Assembly: GCA_001643675.2 (NCBI GenBank)
Contig: LSRY02000034.1
Span: 434,001-498,000, forward strand
DNA length: 64,000 bases
Source of the DNA: Monocercomonoides exilis
Taxonomy: Eukaryota > Preaxostyla > Oxymonadida > Polymastigidae
Direction: 5' to 3'
Part shown: piece by piece, positions 36,840 to 48,500 of the stretch
Layout: each line of letters starts with the position of its first letter
Numbering within the stretch: the stretch's first letter is position 1
Notes under the pieces: model-generated
What the model saw: the letters and a program-made list of their open reading frames with translations, nothing else
What the model was told of the DNA's origin: nothing
Database searches by the model: none
Made by a program: the position numbers and the translations under genes

Positions 36840-37592
36840 ATGGAAATTGAAGCTACTAATTTTGGACCTTCGTCTGAACCAAGCAGTATATTCTCTGCGG
36901 GCGGACCAACGGGCGGCTTGGATCTATCTCAATCCAACTCCACAAGTAGCTCAACATCCCCCATCTCACAGACTCAATCAACCCAAAGTCACAGCGGGTC
37001 ACATGTTATTCCGTCAACCAACAAACTTTCAACTTTATCAACGGAACTCTTCGGGGAAGCTGTGGCTGCTCCAGTATTTAATTTTCAGCTTGATCGCGCA
37101 GATGTTCAGAAAACCAAGAATGCTTATGAATCTTTATCATTTGTCCCATTCATACCATCGCAAACACATTCCCATTCAAGACCCTCAAATTGGATAAAGG
37201 ATGTCTTGGATTCGAGCTGCTGGAGAGTGGAGCAATATCTATTTCCCGCTCTGAAGGCTCTAATTTTACTACAGGATGAAGGAGCTTCGCAACGGGATAG
37301 ACTTGCTGATGCTGTGCTTATGATCATTGCTGCGTTGTAAGAAACAAGACATTCCCGCATTCAGGCCGAATATGGTTTCAGGGCTGCTCGAGTTCTGAAG
37401 GATGGCTCAGAAGATCCTCTTATAACCAGCGACAAACTCGAGATCATCAAGCCTATTCTAGAAGCCAAACACATAAATGCGAAACCACAACCAAAAAGAA
37501 GAATAACAAGAACAAGATTTTTTCGCGTCGAGGCCCGCAGCAGCGGGCCTCGACCAGGAACATTTTCCAGGAAAGCTTGGGGAAAGAAGCAA
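36840..37592 (+). pseudogene. DIRS gag-like ORF, one nonsense codon
   Basis: About 250 codons: a Ser/Thr/Gln-rich N-terminus, then a helical part (WRVEQYLFPALKALILLQDEG) and a basic C-terminus (KPQPKRRITRTRFF) ending at TAG 37590-37592. TAA at 37338-37340 interrupts an otherwise continuous frame. Gag of DIRS elements packages the RNA. The assignment comes from position and composition, not from a conserved motif. Confidence 0.6.
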
Positions 37593-38596
37593 TAGTGGGT
37601 GGAAGAACTCAATTGTTCTCTACGGAGTGGAAGAAGATCGGTGTCACAAATGCTATATCGGAGGGAATATGCCCGGTCTGAAAGGGAAAACAGGCAAAGG
37701 ACACACTGATGAGAGAATTTCGAATGAACAAGGGCTTTTTCAGAGGACAGAAGGAGGAGTTAGCCTGTTCCGCTTGGATAAAAGAAGGTTTAGCAACAGG
37801 TGTCATAGTAAAAATAGACAGGAAGAAAGTGCGTTGCCTGAGCAACATGTTTTTCATCCCAAAAAAAGATGGAAAATACAGACAAATACTAGAATGCTGT
37901 CCGTTAAATGCCGCTGTGAAGAACATCCATTTCAAGATGGAAGACCACCGGACAGTGGAAAGATTATAAGAGCACAACGATTTCGCCACTACATTAGATT
38001 TATCCCAAGCACACTTCCTCGTCCCAGTTCACGATTCGTTTGTTCCGTTTCTCGCCTTTTCCTTTCACGAAGAAACATTCGCTTTTCGCGGCATGCCATT
38101 CGGATCCAAAGATGCTCCACGAATCTTCACGCGACTGATGAGAAAGGTATTACAAAGCATCAGAGAACAATGGGATGTAAAATGCATGGCATACTTGGAC
38201 GACGTTATCCTTATCCACTAAAACCCTATCTATCTGACAGAAGTGACGGACAAAGTGATAAAATGGTTTGCAGAGCTTGTACTTATGGTCAATGTGGAAA
38301 AGAGCAGTGAAACTCCGAGACAAGTCTTCAACTTCTTGGGTTGGACTTGGAGAACAACAAAGATGACAGTTGCACTGGAAAGGAACAGAAGGAAGGCATT
38401 AAGCAAGGAGTGCAAGCGGTGGATGACAAAGGCAAAAATTGGAGCGACTGTGAAAACAAGAGATTATGCCTCATTCATCGGTTCAATAAGTGCAGTGCGA
38501 TTTGTGTGCAAAGACGCAGGGCTTCAAATGAACAGATTATGCGCTCTGCTCAATAGAATTGTCCAAAAAATGGATAGAATGGAGAATTCGCAATGA
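37560..38596 (+). pseudogene. DIRS reverse transcriptase, three in-frame stops
   Basis: A single frame with no indel. It begins near GGRTQLFSTEWKKIG and continues to SNMFFIPKKDGKYRQILECCPLN (template-primer region), ATTLDLSQAHFLVPVH (first catalytic Asp), FRGMPFGSKDAPRIFTRLM, AYLDDVILIH (YxDD box) and FNFLGWTW. Stops: TGA 37679-37681, TAA 37967-37969, TAA 38219-38221. The frame ends in ATGA, overlapping the start of the RNase H frame by 4 nt. In intact DIRS elements the two domains are one ORF, so a one-base slip is the simplest reading. Confidence 0.85.
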
Positions 38597-39480
38597 ATTA
38601 CGGAGTTTTCAAACAAATCTCATACTGGGAATCGCGCTTGAGGAAGGAAGAAAGAAGAGATTTGGAAATTTACTCAGTTCCAGATGCGGTGTTAACAACA
38701 GATGCAGCCCCTCGGGCATGTGGAGCCATCTTGGAAGTCAACGGAGCATGTTACCATTTTCATCAGCCTTTCAATCGAAGATTTATTTCGCAAAGTTCAA
38801 ATTTCAAGGAATCACTGGCAGTTCTCCTTTCTCTCAACCATTTCGAGCCCTATATCAAGAAGTACAAAATGAAGAATCTGATCCTAAGATCAGACAACTC
38901 AAGTGTTGTCTTCAACATAAACCGCTGGGCTGCAGGAAGAAACTTAATCGGCATCATAAGAAAGATCAGACGAGCAATTCTCCAGATGGGGATCAAAGTG
39001 AAAGCGATTTACCTTCCAGGCATTTTGAACAGTGCAGCAGATTCCTTATCAAGACTAGAAAGATCAGGAGACTACCAGATCACACGGAAGGGAATGGAGG
39101 AGGTTCAGAAGCAGTTAAATGTCGAAATAGAGCAGGATGCATTCGCAAGTCAAGGAAACAACAAAGCACAAATTTGGTTTGGACCAGGAAGTCCCTTAGC
39201 AGAGGACGGATTGGACGTAAGTTGGAAATACGCAGTGACTCTAGTTCATCCCGCTGTTCCGCTTATCCTTCCGTGTCTGAGGAAGATTTGGAGAGAGAGA
39301 GAGCAAGAGCAGTTGTTCTAATTCCAGCCTGGAGAGATCAAATCTGGACGCCTCTGTTGAAAAGAATGATGGCACGCTTCGTGTATTGGAAGAATTCGCA
39401 AGTTATTCTTCAACCAGGCATAGGCTTTAAGAGAACAGGAGCATCTCTCCCACCAGGAGGTTACATTGCGGGGAGACAAA
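38593..39480 (+). pseudogene. DIRS RNase H region
   Basis: TTDAAPRACGAIL, SNFKESLAVLLSL, LRSDNSSVVFNINRW and PGILNSAADSLSR give the D-E-D-D pattern of the DIRS RNase H. The frame then runs into HPAVPLILPCLRKIWRERE. At a GAGAGAGAGAGA run near 39290 the sense moves to another frame (ARAVVLIPAWRDQIWTPL, then GASLPPGGYIAG), so a dinucleotide-repeat slip broke it. Confidence 0.8.
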
Positions 39481-39481
39481 A

Positions 39482-40672
39482 TTGGTAATGGAAATCGGGG
39501 AGGAATGGTGGAAGCGCGGGCTAAAAAGGTTCAATGTTCCTGATCTCATTATCTTTGAGTCTCGAAATAGTGTCGCTTCCACAACTTGGTCTTCGAACAC
39601 GTTCGGCTTTGCACATTTCTCACTGGCGTTGGAGGAAGAGGGATATGGAGACTTTCCGAAGGAATTCAGCGATTGGTCCCAGATCTATGCTAATTTTATC
39701 ATAAAGTTGAGAGATAAAGGTTTACCATATTCATGTATTTGCACAATGAGATCCGCGGTCTCGTTATTCACCAGAATCAGTTACGGAGAAAACTTGGGAC
39801 AAGTCCCACTGATAGAGACATTATTCCACTCGTTTCATCGATCTCACATTCCAAGGAAACCTTACACATCTATGTGGTCTCCTTCAATAGTATTTGATTA
39901 TTACAATCGCATGCCTCCAAATGAGGAATTATCGTTCTTCGATCTGACCGTTTAATGCATTATCCTGTTAATTATTCTCACAGCATGTCGCTTCCGTGAG
40001 ATGGAAAGAATATCCATGAACCAATCCGTTATACAAGAGGACTCCATCCATTTATTCACAAATTTGAAAACATCTCCAACACTCTCATATATAACAGTTC
40101 CAATTTTGAAAAGTGCGGACGAAAAGGTATGCCCAGGAAGAGCTATTAAATCACTTTGGGGCAGAGTTATGACAACTTATGAAAATAGAGACACATTTTT
40201 ACTCAACACGGGACAGCACACTCCGCTTAAGACAGAAGGAATTCGTAAGTTGGCCCGCCTTGGAATGACTCAGATAGGGATTCCAGGTGAATATCGATCT
40301 TACACTCTCAAGCATGCAGCTATTTCAGCACTATTGTCCAAGGGAGTACCAGAAGCAATGGTGGCGAGGCATGCGCGTATGTCCCCAAACTCACACACTC
40401 CAACTCGTTCATACTTCAAAGCAAATTTAGCTTCAAGGATGGCAGACACCTTGTTATCAACGGACGACAATAGGAAACCTCAAAGCCAGATGTGCTTGCA
40501 GGATAGAAATAATTTTGCTCAACCAGCGCAAACTGCATCTTCGAATTTTCCAAAGGCCTTTGAACGAGAGACAATATTCCCCAACAAGGTTGAAGAACCT
40601 GGAGAAGAAAACCGTGATAAAAAAGAGATTCTTTTGTGGAAAAAAATCAAGAAGGAGCAGTTGCAATTCTGA
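39482..40672 (+). pseudogene. DIRS tyrosine recombinase (integrase)
   Basis: One frame with a single TAA at 39953-39955. The N-terminal half (YANFIIKLRDKGLPYSCICT) is the helical core-binding domain. The catalytic half shows CRFREMERISM (RxxE box), KLARLGM, YTLKHAAISALLSKGVPEAM, VARHARM and the nucleophile in TRSYFKANL. Lys replaces Arg in the HxxR-like box, as I recall for related protist recombinases. It would integrate the circular intermediate without target duplication. The C-terminal tail is charged and unconserved. Confidence 0.8.
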
Positions 40673-40724
40673 ATACAATAATTGGGGTCGGAGCTTAATT
40701 TGAAAGAAGGAAATCCCAACTATT

Positions 40725-40830
40725 TTACTCCCAAAATAAGAAGGTGTTGAAGTTAAACGATTGTTCGTAAGAATTAAAAGGCTTTGCATTTTTATTCGCC
40801 GAGAACAATCCAGAACTTCAACACCTCTTT
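40725..40830. repeat. DIRS internal complementary region
   Basis: GGTGTTGAAGTTAAACGATT and GAATTAAAAGGCTTTGCATT complement the left end (36737-36785). The following CGCCGAGAACAATCCAGAAC and TTCAACACCT complement the right end (41341-41368). The two halves meet at about 40790-40800 in TTTTTATTCGCC. Confidence 0.85.
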
Positions 40831-40874
40831 TCCCACCACGAGTAAAACTCTTCCCACTCTTTGGAAATGAGATA

Positions 40875-41129
40875 TGGGTAATTCTTTTTGAAAAGTCGCA
40901 AATGTTTAAAATACCGGTCTAATTAAAATATTCCTTATTTGATCATTTTCTGCAAATGAATCGTTAATCTCTAACATTTTGCAGTTATGGATATACTTAC
41001 CTATTTGAAATGAGAATATATGCTTTGTGGAGAAATTTGATGGATTAACAACAACAAATGATCAAATAATAAACTTTGTAATTCAACCAATTAATAAAAC
41101 ATTTGTGACTTTTCAATAAGAATAACCCA
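40875..41129. mobile_element. MITE, family 1, copy 3, nested in DIRS
   Basis: 255 bp with ends TGGGTAATTCTTTTTGAAAA and its near-complement, flanked by TA on both sides. It lies inside the DIRS element, so it inserted later. Confidence 0.8.
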
Positions 41130-41403
41130 TATGTTAGGCACAAATTTGTCCAATTCACTCACTTTTGTAATTGTTAATAATATCTATCAACACCACCTTG
41201 TGCACTTTGTTTTTGCACACCAATTGTTAATTTTTGATAACGATTATTTTATTCTTTAATTTTTACTTGCCATTCACCGCTTGCACTTCACTTGAACGAC
41301 TGAGCCCTTTATATGGCGCTCATTCCCAAAATAAACAGGTGTTGAAGTTCTTGATTGTTCTCGGCGAAAAAATCCATATCCCATAAGCAAAATATTTGAA
41401 AAA

Positions 41404-44400
41404 ATGGCTTTTTTAGAATCAAGTTTAAGCAAAGAGAAAGCTGTAAAATTGGCTGCAGGGGTTTATAACAATTTCACTTATTAACTGTTGTTTCATTAAT
41501 ATTTATTTTCATGTGGACAATTCGCAATTTTCCTTCATTTTTACATTTCTATCAAAAATTGCTTATTTACACACTGTTTGAATTTGAATGCAACAGAACA
41601 AAAAAATGAATGAAGAGAAAAGCAAATGTTGGCAATGATTGCGCTTCTCACATTGATTTCCATTTTTTCTTTTTTCAACAGCTATTGACAGATTGGAGGA
41701 ATTGACAAACAAATTGACGTTTGCACGCTTTTCAAATTGAAATTGCTTTTATTTTTTAGCAGCGGAAAAAAATTGACTAAACACCAGAATTTACTCGAAA
41801 GTTCAAATGAAATTCAAGACATCATTGTGAAATACAAAGGGAAAATGGATGTGGTTCCTGCAAGCATTTTGCACTCGTTGATAAATGCATGCAGCAAAGT
41901 TTTCAATTTCACAAATAAGGAGGAAGAGACGAGAGTTTTTGCATCGATTTTGGAGATTATTTTAAATCCAGAATCATATTCTGACAGCTTTTGTGCTTTA
42001 AAGCAAAAAAAAGTCTCGACTAATGCCAGAGAACGATATGAATTCCATTACTGGATAAATACAAGAAGGACTGTTGGAGTTTCATATTATTCAACATCGC
42101 CTCTTCTCCACGACATTATAAATGATGGAAAGGCTATTCCTGCAATTGTCAAACAAATCCAAGCATCTGAAAACGATGAAACTTTGAGTGTTTTTGGGAA
42201 AATACTATTTCACTTTGCCAGATTGGCAGAAAAGGGAGAGTTCAAATTGATGGCTGAGCAGGGATATTTTGATGGTGTCAAAAGCCTTTTAGTTCAATGT
42301 GATTCGATTGATTGCCTGCATTTCACTCTTTGCGCAATATTGCACTGCATGACAAAGCTGAAGCATTTGACAATGAAGCTTAGCAACGATGTTTCGAGGG
42401 AACTGAGAGGTCTCGACTTTCTGCATGCTGTTCTTGAAATTGCGTTGGGTTTGCGAAAAAGAAGTCAGTTTCAAGGGAAAAGTTTAAAAGAAAGTCAAGA
42501 CTTCTTCAATTTTTACAGAACGCACAACGAGGAAGAATTTGTTTCAAAATACTTTTCAAATGACGACGGAAGTGAAATAGCTCGAAGAAAGAAGACAAGG
42601 GAAGCACAATCAAAGAAGAAGACAGCAACTCAAACAAAGAAAAACAGCAAAAAAATAACAGACTCAAAACGAAAACAGAAGAATCAAAAAATCGAGACGC
42701 CAAAAGGAGAAGAAGATTTGATAATTATTGAAGATGATAAATCGGGTGAATCATTTCTTTCCTCTTCTTCTTCGTCAACAGCCACAGAACAGCATTATGG
42801 AGACAGCAGCAATGAGAAACACGTTCGCCTCCCTCTGAATATTCGGCTTGAAGCAGCTCGAATTATTTTCTCTTTTGACTATGGTGGATATTCGACACTT
42901 GTTCCGAAGAGAATGCTGATGTTGCTGTCAGAAGGGTTGGAGCTGCCAGATGGAGCTGAAGAGGAGTATCTGTCTCAGAAAACAAAAGAATTAAAAGAAA
43001 AAGAAATTGCAGAGAGGGAAGAAAAAAAGAAGAAAGAAGAACTAGAAAAGGAAGCAGCAAAGAAGAAAAGGAAAAGAAAGTCTGAAATTTTATCAAATAA
43101 AATAAATGAAAAAATAGAAGATGGAAAAGTGAAAGCAGGAGACGAAGATCAAGACTGTTCCCATGCTGATGCAATTGCAAATATTGAAAGCTGTGATGTT
43201 TGCAAGAGGAGCATCCCTTTGACAGCATGTGACACAACAGAAAGCATGAAGCAAGTTCAGGAAACTCTTTTGTTACTGGCTAGTTTCTTAAAAATGTATT
43301 GTATGTTTTGGGGAAAAGACAAGTGAAATTTTTTTATTTTTATTTAATGCTGTTCTTTTTTATTTGTGTTCATCCAGCTCTGCTTCTGTGTGTGATTTTT
43401 ATGTTTTTTTGTTGAAAATATTCGTTTTGCCTTTTTCTTCTTATCTTCACAGTTATTCAATGTTCCTGCAGCTATAAACAAGAAATTCCAGAACATATAT
43501 TAACAACGCTATTTAATCGACTGAATCGTCTTAAGAAGTGTGGCTGATGACTTCGGAAAGAAGAGAAATAAGTTTTTGTTTTTGTGATTTATTTTTTATT
43601 TGAATTTTCATTTTTTGGATAATAACACATTTTTTTCACAATTCTTTTTTTTCTTAAAGTTTTCCATTGAATCGGTTTAACACTTTAGCTTGCAGCTGCA
43701 TTGAACAACTTTTTCAGTTGCTTCCGAATTTCATGCTTATTCGTTGTTTGTCTTCTGTTGAAGAGCAGATTGTGTCTGACCTCCACTTGATCGAGAAGGA
43801 GATGGCAGAAGCCAAGTTGAATGATTCATTGCTTGCGCAATCGTCAACAGAATTGCAGATCAATTCAGAAGACGACGAGTTGGGTTTTAATAAAAAATTA
43901 ATGTCATTTCCAAACGATCTTGGGATTACTGCTTTTGAACCTTCCCTTGAGAATTGCCAGACAGCAAGTGATTACGAAATGGCATTTGAACGTTATTTTG
44001 ATGCTCTTTCAATAAGGGTTGCTGCATCTACCCAATACATATCTAATATCAATTATAGGTTTGGCTTTGACATGTTCATGCAACGTAACAATGATGCAAT
44101 CAGTCAGCGTTCTCTGCAACTTCATTATTCATTGACAGCTTATCGCCTCAACCACAACATAAGATGTATTTTGTTTGCAATTAGTTCAAACAAGAGCTGT
44201 GCAGATGAAATTATCCTCCGTCCATTTTTCGGGTTTCTTGTATCCAAACTCTCATCCCGCTTTCCAGTGTGCGCTGCTGATTCAGTTGGCTATTCAGAGA
44301 ACAAGCATTTCTATCCGTCGTCTTTGGAGTCTGTGCCAATAATGATATGCGAAGCTGTGGCTATTGTTCTTGTGAACACTGTGAAAGAGCTGCCATATGC

Positions 44401-44986
44401 GTTTGAGACTGGCTATGTGACAAGGTTTCTGGAGTGGATGGCAGACTTGTCGCCTTGCTCTCCGCAGCTGCTCATATGTGGAATTGTTCAGATTCGCGAA
44501 GCTGCCATCATCTTCTCTCTGCCATCGCGTAAGATTCGACTTGAGTTGGTGGGACCTACCAACGAAGAAATAAGACAGATGAAAAATAAAACAACACAAG
44601 AAAAGTACATGTTCAGGAACAGTTTCTCTCGAAACTGGGATGGAATCTCCAATTTGGAGGTTGAAAAGTGCATTCCACGTTCAATAACTTCAGGAGGGGA
44701 ACTAAACGAAGGAACAGAATTCGAACTGTTGGATTTCACAGAAGATGAAGAGGAAGTGCAAAAGCAAGATGACACAGGAACGCTGCTCTATTGCAGACTC
44801 GAAGATTTGTTGGAAGAGACAGGAATACGAGATCTTGTGGAAACATTTCCTCAAGGTAGATATCTCGAGCCTTTCTGGGTGATGAAAGGAACAATTCCAA
44901 CAAAGCCAAAAGACGAATTTGAAAGAAAGTTCCACAATTTCTATTATGAAGTGTTGCAAAGAGGCCCAAATCTTCGAATGCGATGA
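41404..44986 (+). CDS. unknown conserved-looking helical protein, four exons
   Basis: A model in phase throughout: 41404-41460, 41692-43300, 43453-43537 and 43660-44986 (1,025 residues). Donors are GTTTAT, GTATGT and GTGTGG; acceptors end in AG. The second intron (152 nt) is well supported. The first exon and its joining are less sure, and a 41 nt GTTTGC...TTAG stretch at 41716-41756 could be another small intron. The protein is alpha-helical and HEAT/ARM-like (IIVKYKGKMDVVPASILHSL; LLHDIINDGKAIPAIVKQIQ; CLHFTLCAILHCMTKL). A Lys-rich and a Ser-rich linker sit near residues 310-380, and a Glu/Lys coiled coil with a CDVCKR pair lies at about 43000-43210. The C-terminal third (EVLQRGPNLRMR end) is not low complexity. 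No family recognised; it is convergent with CFAP65. Confidence 0.75.
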
Positions 44987-45526
44987 TCATGATCATTCAA
45001 AGGATTTCATGATTGTTTTGCAAAATATTTTATTTTGTTGAAGAAATGTTTTATCGAATGAACAGCACGTTTTCATGAAGCATTTTTGTTTTCAATGAAA
45101 AATTTAATTTAAGTTTATTTTATTTTCATCATCAAAGCGTTAATTGAGAGTTCTTTTTATTTTTTTCTTTTTGAAAGTTTATTTGATATGTTTTTGACTT
45201 TTGTTTGTCTTCATTTTATGATTTTTTGCGTTACTCATGTCCTTACAAGTTGATTATTTTAAACATTTGTGCTTCTTGCTTTGTTTTATGATATACATTC
45301 TGTTTTACAAATTTATCAATGTAAATGAAAACTCTTCTTTCAATTGCTATTTGATTTCATAACTTCACATCAAAAGAAATTATTATTTTTTTAAAGAACA
45401 AATTTCATTTTCTATTTTTCAATATTGTTAATTTGAAATGAAAGTAAAAATAAAATAGAATAAAATAAAATAAAAAATTAAATAACAAAAAACCAACAAA
45501 AAACTGAGAATTCACTGCAATCGATC
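44987..45526. other. convergent 3' spacer
   Basis: AT-rich, with AAAATAAAATAAAATAAA-type simple sequence near 45450-45480. No gene seen. Confidence 0.6.
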
Positions 45527-48500
45527 TCACATTGCATTCAACTCCTCGTCGATCCACCCTGAAATGAAGCTCTGGATCATATTCTCAATGACATCTTCGC
45601 AAACAGTCCTGAAGTTGTATCCATTTGGCTGCGACAGAAGTGTCCTGGTTGCTCCTCCTCTCTCCTGCACTTTCGCCCTTTCGACTTCTCCTTCTCTTTC
45701 TGCTCTGCTCGCAAACACCTGCGGAGACTCTGGCAGCGCCGGCGGCTTTGCAAAGGCAAACTCGCTCACTTTCATCGGCTTCAGCGGCAGCGCATGCGAA
45801 GAAGACAGCGCAGCAAACTGGCAGGGCTTCTTGAAGGAGAGGCATTCGTGTGCCTGCTGAAGGAAGGGATATGTTCCTGTCAGCTCTTTCATCATCTCCT
45901 CCAGAAGCTCCTCTGACGCTGCCCGGAACAGACTCAGTTGCTCTGCGGGGCCTTCTTTCAGACGGGTCAGGAAAGGAAGCTGAGACAGTTGTGATGTGCG
46001 TGTGTTGTTTGAAGTGATGGCTGTGGAAGAAGAAGAAGAATTTGAAGAAGAAGAAGATGATGATGAAGCAGAAACAGTTGAAATAGCTCCATTTCTGTTT
46101 GCACTGAGCGGAGGCTGAAACAGAAATATACGCAAAAGAGAAGAAGCCCCGTGCAGCTCAGAAAAACGGATAGCTGAGCTGCTTTTGAATGACACTCTCA
46201 AAAATATCTTCTGATCTGGTTCTCTGAAACTGTCATCCCATTCTCTGTCTTCCTCTCCCTCACCCAGCATCCCCCTCATCCCTCCATCCAAATCATCTCC
46301 ATCCAAATCCTGCAGCCCATCCAACCCACCAAACTTCTCCTTCTTCGAAGACATCCGCCCTTCATGTCCTCTTCCTCCTTCATTTGGCTCTTGCATCCCC
46401 AAAGGTGGCAAACGAACTGCGCTTCCTTGCTTGTTCATTGCTCCAGTTGGAATAAGCCCTTGAATTCCCTGAATTCCCTGTGATTGCATAGACCCCTGTT
46501 GTACTATTCCCTGCTGAGAATACAATGGAACAGAAACTGAACCAGAACCAGAAGAAGAGCCAGAAGACGGATTCAACAAGGGAGGAAGAGACACATTCAC
46601 TCCGCTCACTTCATCTGCATCAGTCATCCTCCTTCCTCCAGCACTGCTGCTTCGCGACTCTCTCAGCGGACCCAAGTTCCCTTTGTTCTTTCTTGTTGTT
46701 CCTTTCATAGCAGACGTAGTTGGGGTGAGGTTGTACATCCCAAACGCCTCTCTTTCTCTCTCATATTGTTCTTCTCTTTCCTTCTCCTTCTGCAAAATCC
46801 TGATCTTCTGCTCCTCTTTTGCCTGCGCTGCTATTTCCAGTGCCTGCTTCGTGGTTTCATTGAGTGGAATGCCACTGGCCAATGTTCGTGACTGCAGTGT
46901 TGACGCAGCAGCTGCCGAAAGTGGATCAACAGGCTGCCTCGCCAGCGCCAACAGAAACTGGTTCTCTTCGTTTCTCGCTTTTTCCAGGACAGGGCGGAAC
47001 TGCTCAAGCCGAGTGGCTATTTGAATGCCTCGGGATTTCGTCATGCGCTCAATGACACTCACTCTCGGTGGCTGCTTGCGAATGCTTGGTTGATGCGGGG
47101 CAATTGCCAGTGAGGAGGAAGAAGAAGATTGAGAAGGCACAGGATAAGAAGAAGAAGGAAGCCCTTTGATTTTTCCCAGTTGAGAATGCTGCGTGGAGAG
47201 TGAGGCGACGGTGGAGTGATCATCAATGCTGCCTGAGTTAAAGTTGGATGCAACAACAGAAGATGAAGAAGAAGTACCATTCACAGAAGATGAACGACGG
47301 GCTGAAGGGAAACGATGATAAGAAAAGATTTGATTAACTTCTGAACTTGCACCAACACCATTAATGGAAGAAGAAGACGATGAAGAATTCTGATTCGCAA
47401 TTGAAGAATTCGAGATGGAGGAAGTGAAGATTGCTTTTCTAATGTTGCACTGAAGTGAAGTATCAACAACCTGAGCAGCTATCGGTGCATGCAGCTCCAC
47501 AACACACACGCATCTCTCTCCTTCTGCAATCTCTCCTCTGATCGGCCGAATCGTCACAACCTGCGACTTGATCAGCGGATGGCTCTCTTCCCAGTCAAAC
47601 AGGATGCCTCTCTTCTCTCCTTTCTCATACGCTCTCTTTTGCAGTGCAGGGTGCCTCCTCACACGCGGACACACCAGACACACCAGCCTCCGCTCGATGC
47701 TCCCACCCGCCACGCTCCCAAAGCCAACTCGCTCATGTGACAACAAGCACAGTTGGCCAGGCAGCGGAGAAAGAGGAGCTGGAATTGTTGTCTTTTTCTC
47801 ATCCACAAGTGGCTCTGCTCCTTCCTTCGCGATGAAACCGTCTCCCGCCAGCAGCGCTTGCAGAACTGTTTCCATGTGAGTTATTCCTTCTGTTCCATCA
47901 CTTCCTCCTCCGGCTGCTCCTTGTGCTCCTCCTTGTGCTCCACCAACACCCATCCCTATTCCATTGTTGGATGATGGTGAATGATTCGTTCCATTCACAT
48001 TCCCATCTCCTCCCCCTGCTCCTCCTCCAACATTTGCATTCATCACACTCATCGAACTGTACCTGCTTCCCAGCTTGATCGGAATCCTAACCAAATATCC
48101 CCTCTGCATCAGTGGACGGAAGCGCCAGTATATCGTCTGCTTTCCATACGCTGGCACAATCCCCCTCGTGACAGGGCACTCAAACAGAGGGAAATCAGAC
48201 GCGGAAGCATTCAGCCGCTCCACATCAGTCAGGTCGAGTCTGTAGTCGATGCTCGTCCCACCTTCGTTCCGCAGCACGATCGACTGCATTGGTGCATCCA
48301 CCTCGCCGATGGGCACCTGCTCCAGAAAGTGCATCGCCGTCGTCTCTGCGCCTCGTCCACTCTCAAACACAACATGCGCATCAGTTGGACTCAGCGTCTG
48401 GCACGCGATCTCCAAAACGACTTGCTTCCCGCCACCCAGCAGCTGCCAGATGAACGATGCCTGGTGCATTCCCTCGCTGTGGTGGTTGCACGAAAATCTC

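Larger units (their letters stand above)
36735..41372 (+). mobile_element. DIRS-like tyrosine-recombinase retrotransposon
   Basis: Carries gag-like, reverse transcriptase, RNase H and tyrosine recombinase regions in DIRS order. Its ends are inverted: GAGTGAGCGCCATATAAAGG near 36798 faces its near-complement near 41310. An internal complementary region (about 40725-40830) is complementary first to the extreme left end (36737-36785) and then to the extreme right end (41341-41368). That layout is the DIRS hallmark, used to rebuild the ends through a circular intermediate. A family 1 MITE (40875-41129) is nested between that region and the right end. The copy is structurally full length but coding-dead (stops and two frameshifts). 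Confidence 0.88.

Noticed and set aside
2341-40672. Alternative genetic code with TAA/TAG read as glutamine, as reported for the oxymonad Streblomastix
   Set aside because: The clean genes (RPF1, Nab2-like, MLH1, CFAP65, the unknown 41.4 kb gene) run for thousands of codons without needing internal TAA or TAG. In-frame TAA occurs only in loci that also show frameshifts or are mobile remains. TGA also interrupts frames, which that code would not explain.
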